Below are positions 26,969-34,809 of a stretch of 64,000 nt of DNA, piece after piece (positions within the stretch are counted from its first letter, which is position 1; every line of letters starts with the position of its first letter). The DNA is taken from the NCBI GenBank assembly GCA_017526905.1, contig JAFXQT010000050.1, positions 1-64,000 on the forward strand. The letters are read 5' to 3'. A program made the position numbers and the translations under genes. The notes below the pieces were generated by a model. The model was not told where the DNA came from. It made no database searches and saw only the letters and a list, made by a program, of their open reading frames with translations. The DNA comes from Bacteroidaceae bacterium. GTDB taxonomy: Bacteria; Bacteroidota; Bacteroidia; Bacteroidales; Bacteroidaceae.

Positions 26969-27072
26969 GTCTCATAGGCGAGACACGGGAGTCTCACTAA
27001 TGAGACAGGGGCGTCTCACTGCTGAGACACGAACGTCTCACTGCTGAGACACAGCCATCTCACCGCTGAGAC
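26969..27072. repeat. palindrome array with 22-bp period, GTCTCAnnnnTGAGAC
   Basis: Five 16-bp palindromic units start at 26969, 26991, 27013, 27035 and 27057, exactly 22 bp apart. The centre and the 6-bp spacers vary (ACGGGA, AGGGGC, ACGAAC, ACAGCC), while the arms are conserved except for one G-to-A at the first base of the last unit and a G in the first unit. Spacers are too short for CRISPR. Confidence 0.92.
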
Positions 27073-27230
27073 GCAGGTGCGGCTGTAGTTCCATTGTTTC
27101 TGTTGATAAACCAAGTACGCAGATGCGGCGTGGCGGGAACGGACGAAGGGGACGGACATGCTGCTTTTCATACTGCAAATATAATGCTTTTTTGCATAAC
27201 TTGCAAGAAAAAGTATCACTTTTTGGGCAG

Positions 27231-27317
27231 AAATATCACAGAAATATCACGGAAATATCACTCCGTACAATGCAGGTTATGAGGGCCGTAGGCGGATTTG
27301 TGATATTTGTGATACTT
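27231..27317. repeat. GTGATATTT motif cluster 2
   Basis: AAATATCAC at 27231, 27242 and 27253 (11-bp period), then inverted GTGATATTT at 27300 and GTGATACTT at 27309. It lies 220-350 bp upstream of prfA. Confidence 0.7.
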
Positions 27318-27529
27318 CTTTTTGAAAATTGCATAGTAACACGTAACGGCAACATTTGTGATTATGCTGACGGATGGGGCCACCGAGCATCTGGATGCCC
27401 CAACAGGCATGCCACTCTGTTAGCCGCTAACGGATATGCAAACATGGGGCCGCCATACATCTGACTGTCCCAACAAGCACGCCACCCCCGCACCCCTCGG
27501 CATAAAACCGCAAGTTTTTGGCTATTTAG

Positions 27530-27560
27530 TTGGTATTGCCCTATTTTAGCACTACCTTTG
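27530..27560 (+). promoter_or_regulatory. promoter of prfA
   Basis: TTGG at 27530-27533, 19-bp spacer and TACCTTTG at 27553-27560, with the start codon 25 nt downstream. Confidence 0.78.
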
Positions 27561-27584
27561 CGCCCAAATAACTGAGGAAAAGAC

Positions 27585-28697
27585 ATGTCAATAGAAAACA
27601 ACGAACTGTTAGACAGGCTGGAAGGACTGGTGAGCCGCTACGAGGAAGTGGGCACGCTCATCACCGACCCCGCCGTGATTGCCGACCAGCGACGCTACGT
27701 GAAACTGACCAAGGAATACAAGGACCTGGGCGCCATCGTGAAGAAACGCAAGGAATATGTGCAGACGCTGCAGACCATCGGCGACGCCAAGGAGATGATG
27801 GCCGAGGACGATCCCGACATCCGCGAGATGGCCCGAGAGGAACTCAACGCCGCGCAGGAACGAATCCCGCAGCTGGAGGAGGACATCAAGCTGCTGCTCA
27901 TCCCCGCCGACCCCGAGGACGACAAGAATGTGATCATGGAAATACGCGGCGGCACAGGGGGCGACGAAGCGGCCCTCTTCGCCGGCGACCTGTTCCGCAT
28001 GTACTCGAAGTACTGCGAGACGAAGGGCTGGAAGGTGGCCGTGTCCAGTTTCACCGAAGGGGCGGCCGGCGGCTTCAAGGAAATCATCTTCTCCGTGACG
28101 GGCGAGAAGGTGTATGGAACGCTCAAGTATGAGAGCGGCGTACACCGCGTGCAACGGGTGCCGGCCACCGAGACGCAAGGGCGCGTACACACCAGCGCCG
28201 CCACTGTGGCTGTGCTGCCCGAAGCCGAGGCTTTCGACGTGGAAATCAATGAGGGTGCCATCAAATGGGACACCTTCAGAAGCCAGGGGGCCGGCGGACA
28301 GAACGTGAACAAGGTGGAGAGCGGCGTACGTGCACGATACATGTGGACCAACCCCAACACGGGCGAGACGGAGGAGATCCTGATTGAATGTACGGAGACG
28401 CGCGACCAACCCAAGAACAAGGAACGCGCGCTGGCACGCCTGCGCACTTTCATCTACGACAAGGAGCACCAGAAATACATCGACGACATCGCCGCACGGC
28501 GCAAGACGATGGTATCGACCGGCGACCGCTCGGCCAAAATCCGCACCTACAACTATCCGCAGGGACGCATCACCGACCACCGCATCGGCTACACCATCTA
28601 CAACCTGCCCGCTTTCATGGACGGCGACATACAGGAATGCATAGACCGACTCACGGTGGCCGAGAATGCCGAACGGTTGAAGGAATCGGCCTTGTAG
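27585..28697 (+). CDS. prfA: peptide chain release factor 1
   Basis: Reads UAA and UAG stop codons and triggers peptide release on the ribosome. 370 aa, normal length. The codon-recognition tripeptide PAT is in VQRVPATETQGRVHTSAATV near residue 190, and the catalytic GGQ in SQGAGGQNVNKVESGVR near residue 236. The ATG at 27585 directly follows a good promoter. The next genes on this strand belong to an unrelated cluster; pyrF, which I recall as the downstream neighbour in related Bacteroidales, is 27 kb away here. Confidence 0.96.
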   Translation: MSIENNELLDRLEGLVSRYEEVGTLITDPAVIADQRRYVKLTKEYKDLGAIVKKRKEYVQTLQTIGDAKEMMAEDDPDIREMAREELNAAQERIPQLEEDIKLLLIPADPEDDKNVIMEIRGGTGGDEAALFAGDLFRMYSKYCETKGWKVAVSSFTEGAAGGFKEIIFSVTGEKVYGTLKYESGVHRVQRVPATETQGRVHTSAATVAVLPEAEAFDVEINEGAIKWDTFRSQGAGGQNVNKVESGVRARYMWTNPNTGETEEILIECTETRDQPKNKERALARLRTFIYDKEHQKYIDDIAARRKTMVSTGDRSAKIRTYNYPQGRITDHRIGYTIYNLPAFMDGDIQECIDRLTVAENAERLKESAL

Positions 28698-28774
28698 CCG
28701 TCGTCGCCCTTGTTGCCTCTGCTCCGGCTTCCCCTCCCGCCCCGACGCAACCCGCCCTCCGTCAGCCGCCTATT

Positions 28775-28795
28775 AACCTCATTTAAGGTTTTTTG
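28775..28795 (+). terminator. possible terminator after prfA
   Basis: AACCT (28775-28779) and AGGTT (28786-28790) form a short 5-bp stem followed by TTTTG. The weak stem keeps confidence low. Confidence 0.35.
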
Positions 28796-28881
28796 CACAT
28801 TCGGCCCATACTAAACCATGCCGTCAAGCCGTTATATAGACGTATAACGTAGCTAACCGCCCAAACCATCCCCCTGACGAC

Positions 28882-30618
28882 ATGAAACTGATTTCCATCC
28901 TTTCCGAGGCTGCACGCAACTGTATCCGTCGCTTCCCCGTGCCGGCGGCATTCGCCACCGCTCTGGCCGCCCTGCTCGTCGGCGTGATTATCTCCGAGAA
29001 GGACAGCAGCCTGATCATGGCCATAGCCTACTTCTTGTCGGTGGGTTATGTGTTATCTCTTACGCTCACCTTGTGGAGCGAGGAGCAGGGCGTTGTGCCG
29101 GAAGAAGCCCCCGTCGGCACGTCGTCGCCTCGCGCCCTCACCACCACCCGGCTGGTCTGGGCCCTGTCCTTCCTCGTCCTGCTGGCCGACTCCGTTTATG
29201 TGTACCACAACGGCGCCAACTGGGACATCGCAGTGAGCCTGATGCACGCCTCCGCCATCATGGCCCTCGTGCTTACCGTATTCTTCCTCTCTTTCACCCG
29301 CGAACGGGACGACATCCCCGCTTGGAATTTCGCCCTGCGCCTCATCCTGAGCGGCGTGGTATGCTGGCTCGTCGGCATGGTGCTTTGGGGCGGTCTGAGC
29401 CTCTTGCTCGTTTCGCTTAACCTGCTGTTTTCCTTCGAAATCGGCGGCAAGTGGTTCCTCGTCGTCGGCACCCTCTTTAGCGGTCTGCTCCCCAGCCTCC
29501 TCTTCCTGGGCTGCATCCCCGACGGCCAGCGCAAGCACAACCGTACGCCGCTGTCATCCAATTTCCTCAACGGCGTATTCCGCTTCCTCTTCGTGCCGCT
29601 CGAGTTACTGTATATCATCGTGCTGTATGTCTATGCCTTGCAGATTATCGTGCATTGGGAACTGCCCAACGGCATGGTGTCATGGCTTGTCATCGCTTCC
29701 ATGGTCGGCCTGATTGGCATCGAGTTCGGCCTCTATCCCGCCCGTAAGGCCGAAGGTCGTCGGTTCGACGATGCCATAGCACGCCTTCTGCCGCTGATAA
29801 TCACCCCGCTACTGCTGCTGATGACAGTCGGCATCGTCCGCCGCTTCTCCGACTACGGCATCACCATCCCCCGTCTCTATCTGGCCACGTTGAACGGCTG
29901 GTTCTATGCAGTCTGCATCGGCCTCTTCCTGATGCGCGCCCGTCGCATTCACTGGATTCCCATCACCTTCGCCGCCCTCTTCCTGCTCACGTCTGTGCTG
30001 CCGCTCAACTATGCCACCATCACCCGCCGCATACTGCTGCAACAGACGGAACAGGCACTCGTCAAGGCGGGAGCTGCCAACCTGCCCTTGGATGCCGACC
30101 GTTATGACGCGGTGATGAAGACCCTGACGCCAGACGAGGCCGGACGCATCAGCGCCAAGCTCAAGTATCTTGAACAGACATTCAGCTCCAAAACAATCGA
30201 GCCCCTGGTGACACAAAAGGACAAACCCGTCCGCTTCCGTGATTACATACCGGACGAGAAGGCATCAGGTGCCGATGGAGCCGATGCTCCGAGAACTTAC
30301 ATGGCCGACATGACCCGCACTCACGTCAAAATACCCGAAGGCTACCGTGAACTTTATCCCAATGTGACGGCCAGTATCAACGACATCGACCCCAAAGCAA
30401 AGTCGGTTGACGTTCCTTTGACGGCGTATGAGGAGGTCATCGACACGCTAGTGGTCAGCATCGACCAGCTCAAGGCGGCCTACAGGAAGATGGACCGACC
30501 GGTGCCAATCCCCACCAAGTCCGGCACCACCTTATTCATGGCCGATCACTTCAACCTCTGGTATTCATCGCAGGGGGGTAAAGCATCCCTTTACATCACA
30601 GGCTTCATGTTCAAGTAG
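28882..30618 (+). CDS. DUF4153 family multi-pass membrane protein
   Basis: 578-aa inner-membrane protein with about ten to twelve hydrophobic segments in residues 25-385 (for example AFATALAALLVGVIISEK, LSFLVLLADSVYVYHNG, LILSGVVCWLVGMVLWG, LLYIIVLYVYALQIIVH) followed by a soluble C-terminal domain of about 190 residues. It matches DUF4153, a family of unknown function. The gene has 184 bp before it and the 845-bp repeat-bearing gap after it, so it is not clearly part of the polyene operon. Confidence 0.82.
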   Translation: MKLISILSEAARNCIRRFPVPAAFATALAALLVGVIISEKDSSLIMAIAYFLSVGYVLSLTLTLWSEEQGVVPEEAPVGTSSPRALTTTRLVWALSFLVLLADSVYVYHNGANWDIAVSLMHASAIMALVLTVFFLSFTRERDDIPAWNFALRLILSGVVCWLVGMVLWGGLSLLLVSLNLLFSFEIGGKWFLVVGTLFSGLLPSLLFLGCIPDGQRKHNRTPLSSNFLNGVFRFLFVPLELLYIIVLYVYALQIIVHWELPNGMVSWLVIASMVGLIGIEFGLYPARKAEGRRFDDAIARLLPLIITPLLLLMTVGIVRRFSDYGITIPRLYLATLNGWFYAVCIGLFLMRARRIHWIPITFAALFLLTSVLPLNYATITRRILLQQTEQALVKAGAANLPLDADRYDAVMKTLTPDEAGRISAKLKYLEQTFSSKTIEPLVTQKDKPVRFRDYIPDEKASGADGADAPRTYMADMTRTHVKIPEGYRELYPNVTASINDIDPKAKSVDVPLTAYEEVIDTLVVSIDQLKAAYRKMDRPVPIPTKSGTTLFMADHFNLWYSSQGGKASLYITGFMFK

Positions 30619-30658
30619 CCTTCGTTCCTGATCAAGTTCCCCCTTGTTTCTTCGCCCT

Positions 30659-30737
30659 TTCCCTCCTGTGGGACAGTCCCTTCCCTCCTGTGGGAAAGCC
30701 TCTTCCCGCAAGCGGGACAGGACTTTCCCGCAAGCGG
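30659..30737. repeat. palindrome array with 22-bp period, TTCCC...GGGA
   Basis: Units start at 30659, 30681, 30703 and 30725, exactly 22 bp apart: TTCCCTCCTGTGGGA twice, then TTCCCGCAAGCGGGA and a last copy ending CGGC. Spacers of 7 bp differ. The array begins 40 bp after the DUF4153 stop codon and might act as its transcript end. Confidence 0.88.
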
Positions 30738-31034
30738 CCCCCCCCCTTACCCCTCGGCATGAAATCAGACGAATCCGGCTGTGAAATGAGACGAGAGAGA
30801 AGAAGGGATGAAACAGGTGAGAAAATGAAGCCCCGTAAGTGAAATTTTGGAGTAGGACAAGTGAGAGAATGAACTCAGACACATGTGACGCTGAGCGGCG
30901 ACGGGCGGAACGATGGGATGAGGCAAGTGTGACATCTTGATGATATTTGGCATGAATAGGGTGGGACTTACGGCCATCAGCTGCGGGGGTATATGAGTAA
31001 CTCTTTTGTCGGGAAGCCCATTTCGGGGCATTTC

Positions 31035-31125
31035 TATCACCTGTTATCACCCTGCTATCACCTTTCTATCACCACTTAAACGGCTTGATTTCAGTGCCGT
31101 AAACCTCGGGGTGATAGAAATGATA
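31035..31125. repeat. TATCAC/GTGATA motifs phased at 10-11 bp
   Basis: TATCAC begins at 31035, 31045, 31056 and 31067; inverted GTGATA begins at 31111 and a related TGATA at 31121. The core is shared with the clusters upstream of prfA. The position, 240-330 bp upstream of the polyene cluster promoter, would suit a regulator site. Confidence 0.65.
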
Positions 31126-31363
31126 GAATTTTGGGCAAATTTGCTAGAGTAAGTTATGAAAGTTAGGGTGATTAAGGAAGTTTGAGGGCAGTCCGAACGG
31201 GCGTTGACCAGCCCCGTGCTCCAGCCATTTGTCTCCCTGTCCACCTCCTTCCGATGCATTTTTGAAGCGTGCCTGAACCGTCAAAACGGACACGTTTGGG
31301 CACGTTCGCTGAAGCCCTGAAGAACGTCCAAACCTTCAGTTTGGTATTTTTTTCCTTCTTTTT

Positions 31364-31394
31364 TTTGCAAAGACTCCTTTTTTTGCTACCTTTG
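31364..31394 (+). promoter_or_regulatory. promoter of the polyene biosynthetic operon
   Basis: TTTG at 31364-31367, 19-bp spacer and TACCTTTG at 31387-31394, an excellent match to the Bacteroidetes consensus. The leader to fabG is about 65 nt. No equally good promoter was seen at the gene junctions further downstream, so the cluster may be one long transcript. Confidence 0.82.
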
Positions 31395-31464
31395 CACTCG
31401 ATTATAACGTCTCAACGAGTAGAGTTCCTCTAATCTAGCATTCAATTAGCAATCAGAATCGGAT

Positions 31465-32196
31465 ATGAAATATGCTTTGGTGACAGGCGGTTCACGTGGC
31501 TTGGGAAGGGCAGTATGCCTCCGACTGGCCGCTGAAGGGTTGCCTGTTGTGGTTAATTATCAGTCGAATGCATCTGCTGCCGAAGAAGTGAAGGCCCAGA
31601 TTGAAGCGATGGGCGGCCAGGCCGAACTGCTGCCTTTCAATGTAGGCGACGAAGACGCCGTAGAGGCTGCCCTGTCGGCATGGCAGGATGCACACCCCGA
31701 CGACTATATCGCATACCTCGTCAACAACGCCGGCATCCGCCGCGACAATCTCATGTTCATGATGCCCAGTGCGGACTGGCATGCTGTGCTCGCCACCTCG
31801 CTCGACGGCTTCTATTATGTCACCAAGCGGTGCCTGCCCAAGATGATGATGCGCAAACATGGCGGACGTATCGTCAACATGGCTTCGCTCAGCGGCTTGA
31901 AAGGCATGCCCGGACAGACCAACTACAGTGCGGCCAAGGCGGCCCTCATCGGTGCTACCAAGGCGCTGGCTCAGGAATGTGCTGCCCGCGGTGTGACGGT
32001 GAACGCCGTGGCACCGGGTTTCATCGAAACGGACATGACGAAGGACCTGCCCGTGGACGAGCTCAAGAAGCTCGTGCCCATGAACCGCTTCGGAAAGCCC
32101 GAGGAAGTGGCCGATCTGGTCGCCTTCCTCGTGTCGGACAAAGCCGCATACATCACAGGCGAAGTCATCAGCATTAACGGCGGGCTGCATACTTAG
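31465..32196 (+). CDS. fabG: 3-oxoacyl-ACP reductase (FabG-like ketoreductase)
   Basis: NADPH-dependent short-chain dehydrogenase, 243 aa, reducing beta-ketoacyl-ACP in each elongation round. Glycine motif TGGSRGLGRA near residue 7, NNAGIRRD near residue 88, catalytic Ser in VNMASLSGLKG and YSAAK (Tyr/Lys) near residue 152, then PGFIETDMTK. First gene of the polyene cluster and directly behind its promoter. It corresponds to the ketoreductase of aryl polyene clusters (ApeQ type) rather than necessarily the housekeeping FabG. Confidence 0.9.
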   Translation: MKYALVTGGSRGLGRAVCLRLAAEGLPVVVNYQSNASAAEEVKAQIEAMGGQAELLPFNVGDEDAVEAALSAWQDAHPDDYIAYLVNNAGIRRDNLMFMMPSADWHAVLATSLDGFYYVTKRCLPKMMMRKHGGRIVNMASLSGLKGMPGQTNYSAAKAALIGATKALAQECAARGVTVNAVAPGFIETDMTKDLPVDELKKLVPMNRFGKPEEVADLVAFLVSDKAAYITGEVISINGGLHT

Positions 32197-32241
32197 GGGA
32201 GCGTTGAGGATTGACAGACTAAGAACACTTGACAATTGATT

Positions 32242-33465
32242 ATGAGAAGAGTAGTAATAACGGGCATGGGCATTTGGTCCTGCATCGGACAGAATCTCGA
32301 CGAGGTTACGACATCGTTGCGTCTCGGACGTTCAGGCATAGGCATTGAGGCAGAGCGTATTGGCTACGGCTACCAGAGCTCGCTGACAGGCATCGTGCCT
32401 CGCCCCGAACTTAAGAAGTTGCTGCACAGGCGTCTGCGTGCCGGTCTGCCTGAAGAGGGCGAATATGCTTTCATGGCAACACGCGAGGCGTTTGAGAACG
32501 CCGGCATCGACGAAGCGTATCTCCTGGCCAACGAGGTGGGTGTCATCTTCGGCAACGACTCGTCGGCCCAGCCCGTCATCGAGAGCGCCAATATCATGGC
32601 GGAAAAGCATGACTCGCAGCTGCTGGGGTCCGGCCTCATCTTCCAGTCTATGAACTCGACGGTGAACATGAACCTCTCCACCATCTTCCATCTGCGCGGC
32701 GTCAACTTTACCGTCAGTGCCGCTTGCGCCAGCGGAAGCCATAGCATCGGACTTGCCTATATGCTCATCAAACAGGGCCTGCAGGACGTGGTTCTGGCCG
32801 GCGGCGCGCAGGAAACGAACTACTATTCCATGGCTTCGTTCGACGCGCTCGGCACCTTTTCGAAGCGGATGGACGAGCCCACAAAGGCCAGCCGTCCGTT
32901 TGATACGGGGCGTGACGGGCTCATTCCCAGCGGCGGCGCTGCCGCCCTTGTCCTGGAGGACTATGACCACGCCGTGGCTCGCGGCGCAACCATCCTGGCA
33001 GAGGTCTGCGGCTATGGTTTCTCCTCGAACGGCGGCGGTATATCCCAGCCTTCTGACGATGGCAGCATGATTGCCATGCAACGGGCCATGGCCGATGCCG
33101 GCGTGACTGCCGACGACATCGACTACGTGAACGCCCACGCCACCTCGACCCCCCAAGGTGATATGTTTGAGGCCATTGCCCTGACACGACTCTTTGAAGG
33201 GCGCAAGGCATGGATCAGTTCCACCAAGTCGATGACAGGGCACGAGTGTTGGATGGCCGGAGCCAGCGAAGCCGTTTATTGCATCCTGATGATGCAGAAC
33301 CGTTTCGTCGCCCCCAACATCAATCTCGAGACCCCCGATGAGCACGCCGCCACCCTCCGTCTGGCCCGCACAACTGTCGAGGACATCGACCTCAATGTCA
33401 TCCTCTCCAACAGCTTCGGTTTTGGAGGAACCAACTCGGCATTGGTGCTGAAAAAGATTAGCTAA
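32242..33465 (+). CDS. beta-ketoacyl-ACP synthase (KAS I/II type)
   Basis: Condensing enzyme of 407 aa that extends an acyl chain with malonyl-ACP. The complete Cys-His-His triad is seen: Cys in AACASGSHSIG (about residue 162), His in NAHATSTPQGD and His in SMTGHECWMAG. The C-terminus NSFGFGGTNSALVL is canonical. The ATG at 32242 (MRRVVITGMG) is preferred to a TTG two codons upstream. Similar to the ApeO-type KS of aryl polyene clusters; its exact role (first elongation or general) is inferred. Confidence 0.9.
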   Translation: MRRVVITGMGIWSCIGQNLDEVTTSLRLGRSGIGIEAERIGYGYQSSLTGIVPRPELKKLLHRRLRAGLPEEGEYAFMATREAFENAGIDEAYLLANEVGVIFGNDSSAQPVIESANIMAEKHDSQLLGSGLIFQSMNSTVNMNLSTIFHLRGVNFTVSAACASGSHSIGLAYMLIKQGLQDVVLAGGAQETNYYSMASFDALGTFSKRMDEPTKASRPFDTGRDGLIPSGGAAALVLEDYDHAVARGATILAEVCGYGFSSNGGGISQPSDDGSMIAMQRAMADAGVTADDIDYVNAHATSTPQGDMFEAIALTRLFEGRKAWISSTKSMTGHECWMAGASEAVYCILMMQNRFVAPNINLETPDEHAATLRLARTTVEDIDLNVILSNSFGFGGTNSALVLKKIS

Positions 33466-33477
33466 AAATCGTTTGTT

Positions 33478-33972
33478 ATGAAGAAGTATTTTTTGATAAC
33501 GCTTTGTTTTTTCTTCTATTCTGCCGGTTATGCACAAGTAACCGACGCTTATTACCTTGTTGATTATTCCAATGCGGTTATTTGTGGAATGGACACAGAA
33601 GCCTTTTCTGTTATAGAAACGGATTGGGATAAGGACAACCCTGAGATTTCAGGGAATATCTTGCAGGATATGCTTAAAAAAACAGGTGATATTATTCCCT
33701 TTAAGAAGGATTCAAAGAATAAGGTGATAGTTATAGTCCGCATTATTACAGATAATGGTAGATTCAATTGTGATGTGGCATTGTATGATGCAAACAATAA
33801 TGTCCTTTGTAAAGCCGAGAACATACAGTGTTCAAAGGGAGGTACTTGGGGGACGAAATTACATTTGATGAAGGAAGGAGCACACAAAGAAGGCCGTAAA
33901 TTGGGCTCTGCCCTCAAAAAAGCTTATAAGAATTATATGTCAACTATTAACCCCAAACCAATACAACAATGA
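33478..33972 (+). CDS. hypothetical exported protein
   Basis: 164-aa protein with a signal peptide (ending SAGYAQ). No family recognised. The mature part alternates strands and ends in a Lys-rich helix (GRKLGSALKKAYKNYMS). Codon use is clearly more AT-rich than the neighbours (many AAT, TTT, ATA codons), suggesting a separate origin. The stop overlaps the next gene start (ATGA). It may be related to the following 188-aa exported protein by position, but there is no clear sequence similarity. Confidence 0.7.
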   Translation: MKKYFLITLCFFFYSAGYAQVTDAYYLVDYSNAVICGMDTEAFSVIETDWDKDNPEISGNILQDMLKKTGDIIPFKKDSKNKVIVIVRIITDNGRFNCDVALYDANNNVLCKAENIQCSKGGTWGTKLHLMKEGAHKEGRKLGSALKKAYKNYMSTINPKPIQQ

Positions 33973-34535
33973 AACGAACACTTTTGACCGCTATCATGGC
34001 CATCGTGGCCATCGTGGCCTTCGGCAAGGCCAGCGACAAGCAGATGCAGCTGACCAAGGCTGACGGCGTAGCTAATGTCTTTGACGCTTCGAAGACGGCT
34101 AACGTGAAGTTTATCTATGCTGACGATTGCGTAGCTTCCTACCAAGGCGTCTCCAAGATGCCCTACAAGGAGTATGTCCGCATGAACGGCGAATGGGAAG
34201 AGGAACACACGTACGGCGAGAGCGGTTTCACAGAGGAATGGAACAAGCGCAACAAGAAGGGCATGAAGATTGTAGAGGGCGATGCCGACTTCCAGATTGT
34301 CGTTACCATCCACGAGATTAAGGAAATGGCTGCCATGCAGGCATGGTGGGAGATTGTCAAGGCCGACGTGAAGATTGTTGACAGCAGCAATGCCTCTGCC
34401 GTTGAGTATAATATTAACGAGTACTATGAGGTGGCCGGTGGCTTCGCTGCCATGAGACTGCGCAATCGTATCAAGGCTACCTTTGAAGGCCTGGCCGAGT
34501 CCATGATCCTGTTTGCCAAGAAAGCGAACAAGTAA
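33969..34535 (+). CDS. hypothetical exported protein
   Basis: 188-aa protein with a signal peptide (MKRTLLTAIMAIVAIVAFGKA). The mature part (ANVKFIYADDCVASYQGVSK, ADFQIVVTIHEIKEMAAMQA, AVEYNINEYYEVAGGFAAMR) looks like a small periplasmic alpha/beta protein. I do not recognise a family. Translationally coupled to the preceding gene and 31 bp before the first ACP gene, so probably part of the pathway's envelope branch. Confidence 0.72.
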   Translation: MKRTLLTAIMAIVAIVAFGKASDKQMQLTKADGVANVFDASKTANVKFIYADDCVASYQGVSKMPYKEYVRMNGEWEEEHTYGESGFTEEWNKRNKKGMKIVEGDADFQIVVTIHEIKEMAAMQAWWEIVKADVKIVDSSNASAVEYNINEYYEVAGGFAAMRLRNRIKATFEGLAESMILFAKKANK

Positions 34536-34566
34536 TAAAGTTTAATGTTTAAAGGACGCATTTACA

Positions 34567-34809
34567 ATGACAAGACAAGAAATTGAAGAGAAGGTGAGGA
34601 ACTTCCTCATTGAAGACCTTGAGATTGAAGAAGAAACCATTTCGCCTGAAGCACGCCTGAAGGAGGACATGGGCATTGACAGCCTGGACTTCGTGGATAT
34701 CGTGGTCATCGTCGAGAAAAATTTCGGCTTCAAGATCAAGCCCGAGGAGATGGCTGGTGTGGATACCTTTACCAAGTTCTGTGACTATATTGAATCCAAG
34801 TTAGGATAA
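34567..34809 (+). CDS. acyl carrier protein 1
   Basis: 80-aa carrier. The phosphopantetheine Ser is residue 39 in DMGIDSLDFVDIV. Acidic four-helix ACP pattern. The stop codon abuts the GTG start of the acyltransferase gene, indicating coupling. One of three ACPs in the cluster; aryl polyene systems use separate carriers for starter loading and elongation. Confidence 0.93.
   Translation: MTRQEIEEKVRNFLIEDLEIEEETISPEARLKEDMGIDSLDFVDIVVIVEKNFGFKIKPEEMAGVDTFTKFCDYIESKLG

Larger units (their letters stand above)
26457..27584. other. 1.1-kb gene-free region upstream of prfA
   Basis: No open frame here has family support. The region contains a 14-bp-stem hairpin (26659-26698), two clusters of GTGATATTT/AAATATCAC motifs, a five-unit palindrome array with 22-bp period (26969-27072), an imperfect 40-bp direct duplication (27375-27415 and 27445-27485) and the prfA promoter. 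Confidence 0.8.
30619..31464. other. gene-free region upstream of the polyene cluster
   Basis: 846 bp with only unsupported minus-strand frames. It contains a four-unit palindrome array of 22-bp period (30659-30737), TATCAC motifs phased at 10-11 bp (31035-31072) with inverted GTGATA copies (31111-31125), a T-rich tract (31347-31386) and the cluster promoter. Confidence 0.8.

Noticed and set aside
30565..31259. Minus-strand open frames in the gap before the polyene cluster
   Set aside because: No family motifs, composition unlike genes nearby, overlapping repeats; treated as non-coding.
32332..33537. 401-codon minus-strand open frame opposite the KS gene
   Set aside because: Shadow of the KS gene with a complete Cys-His-His triad.
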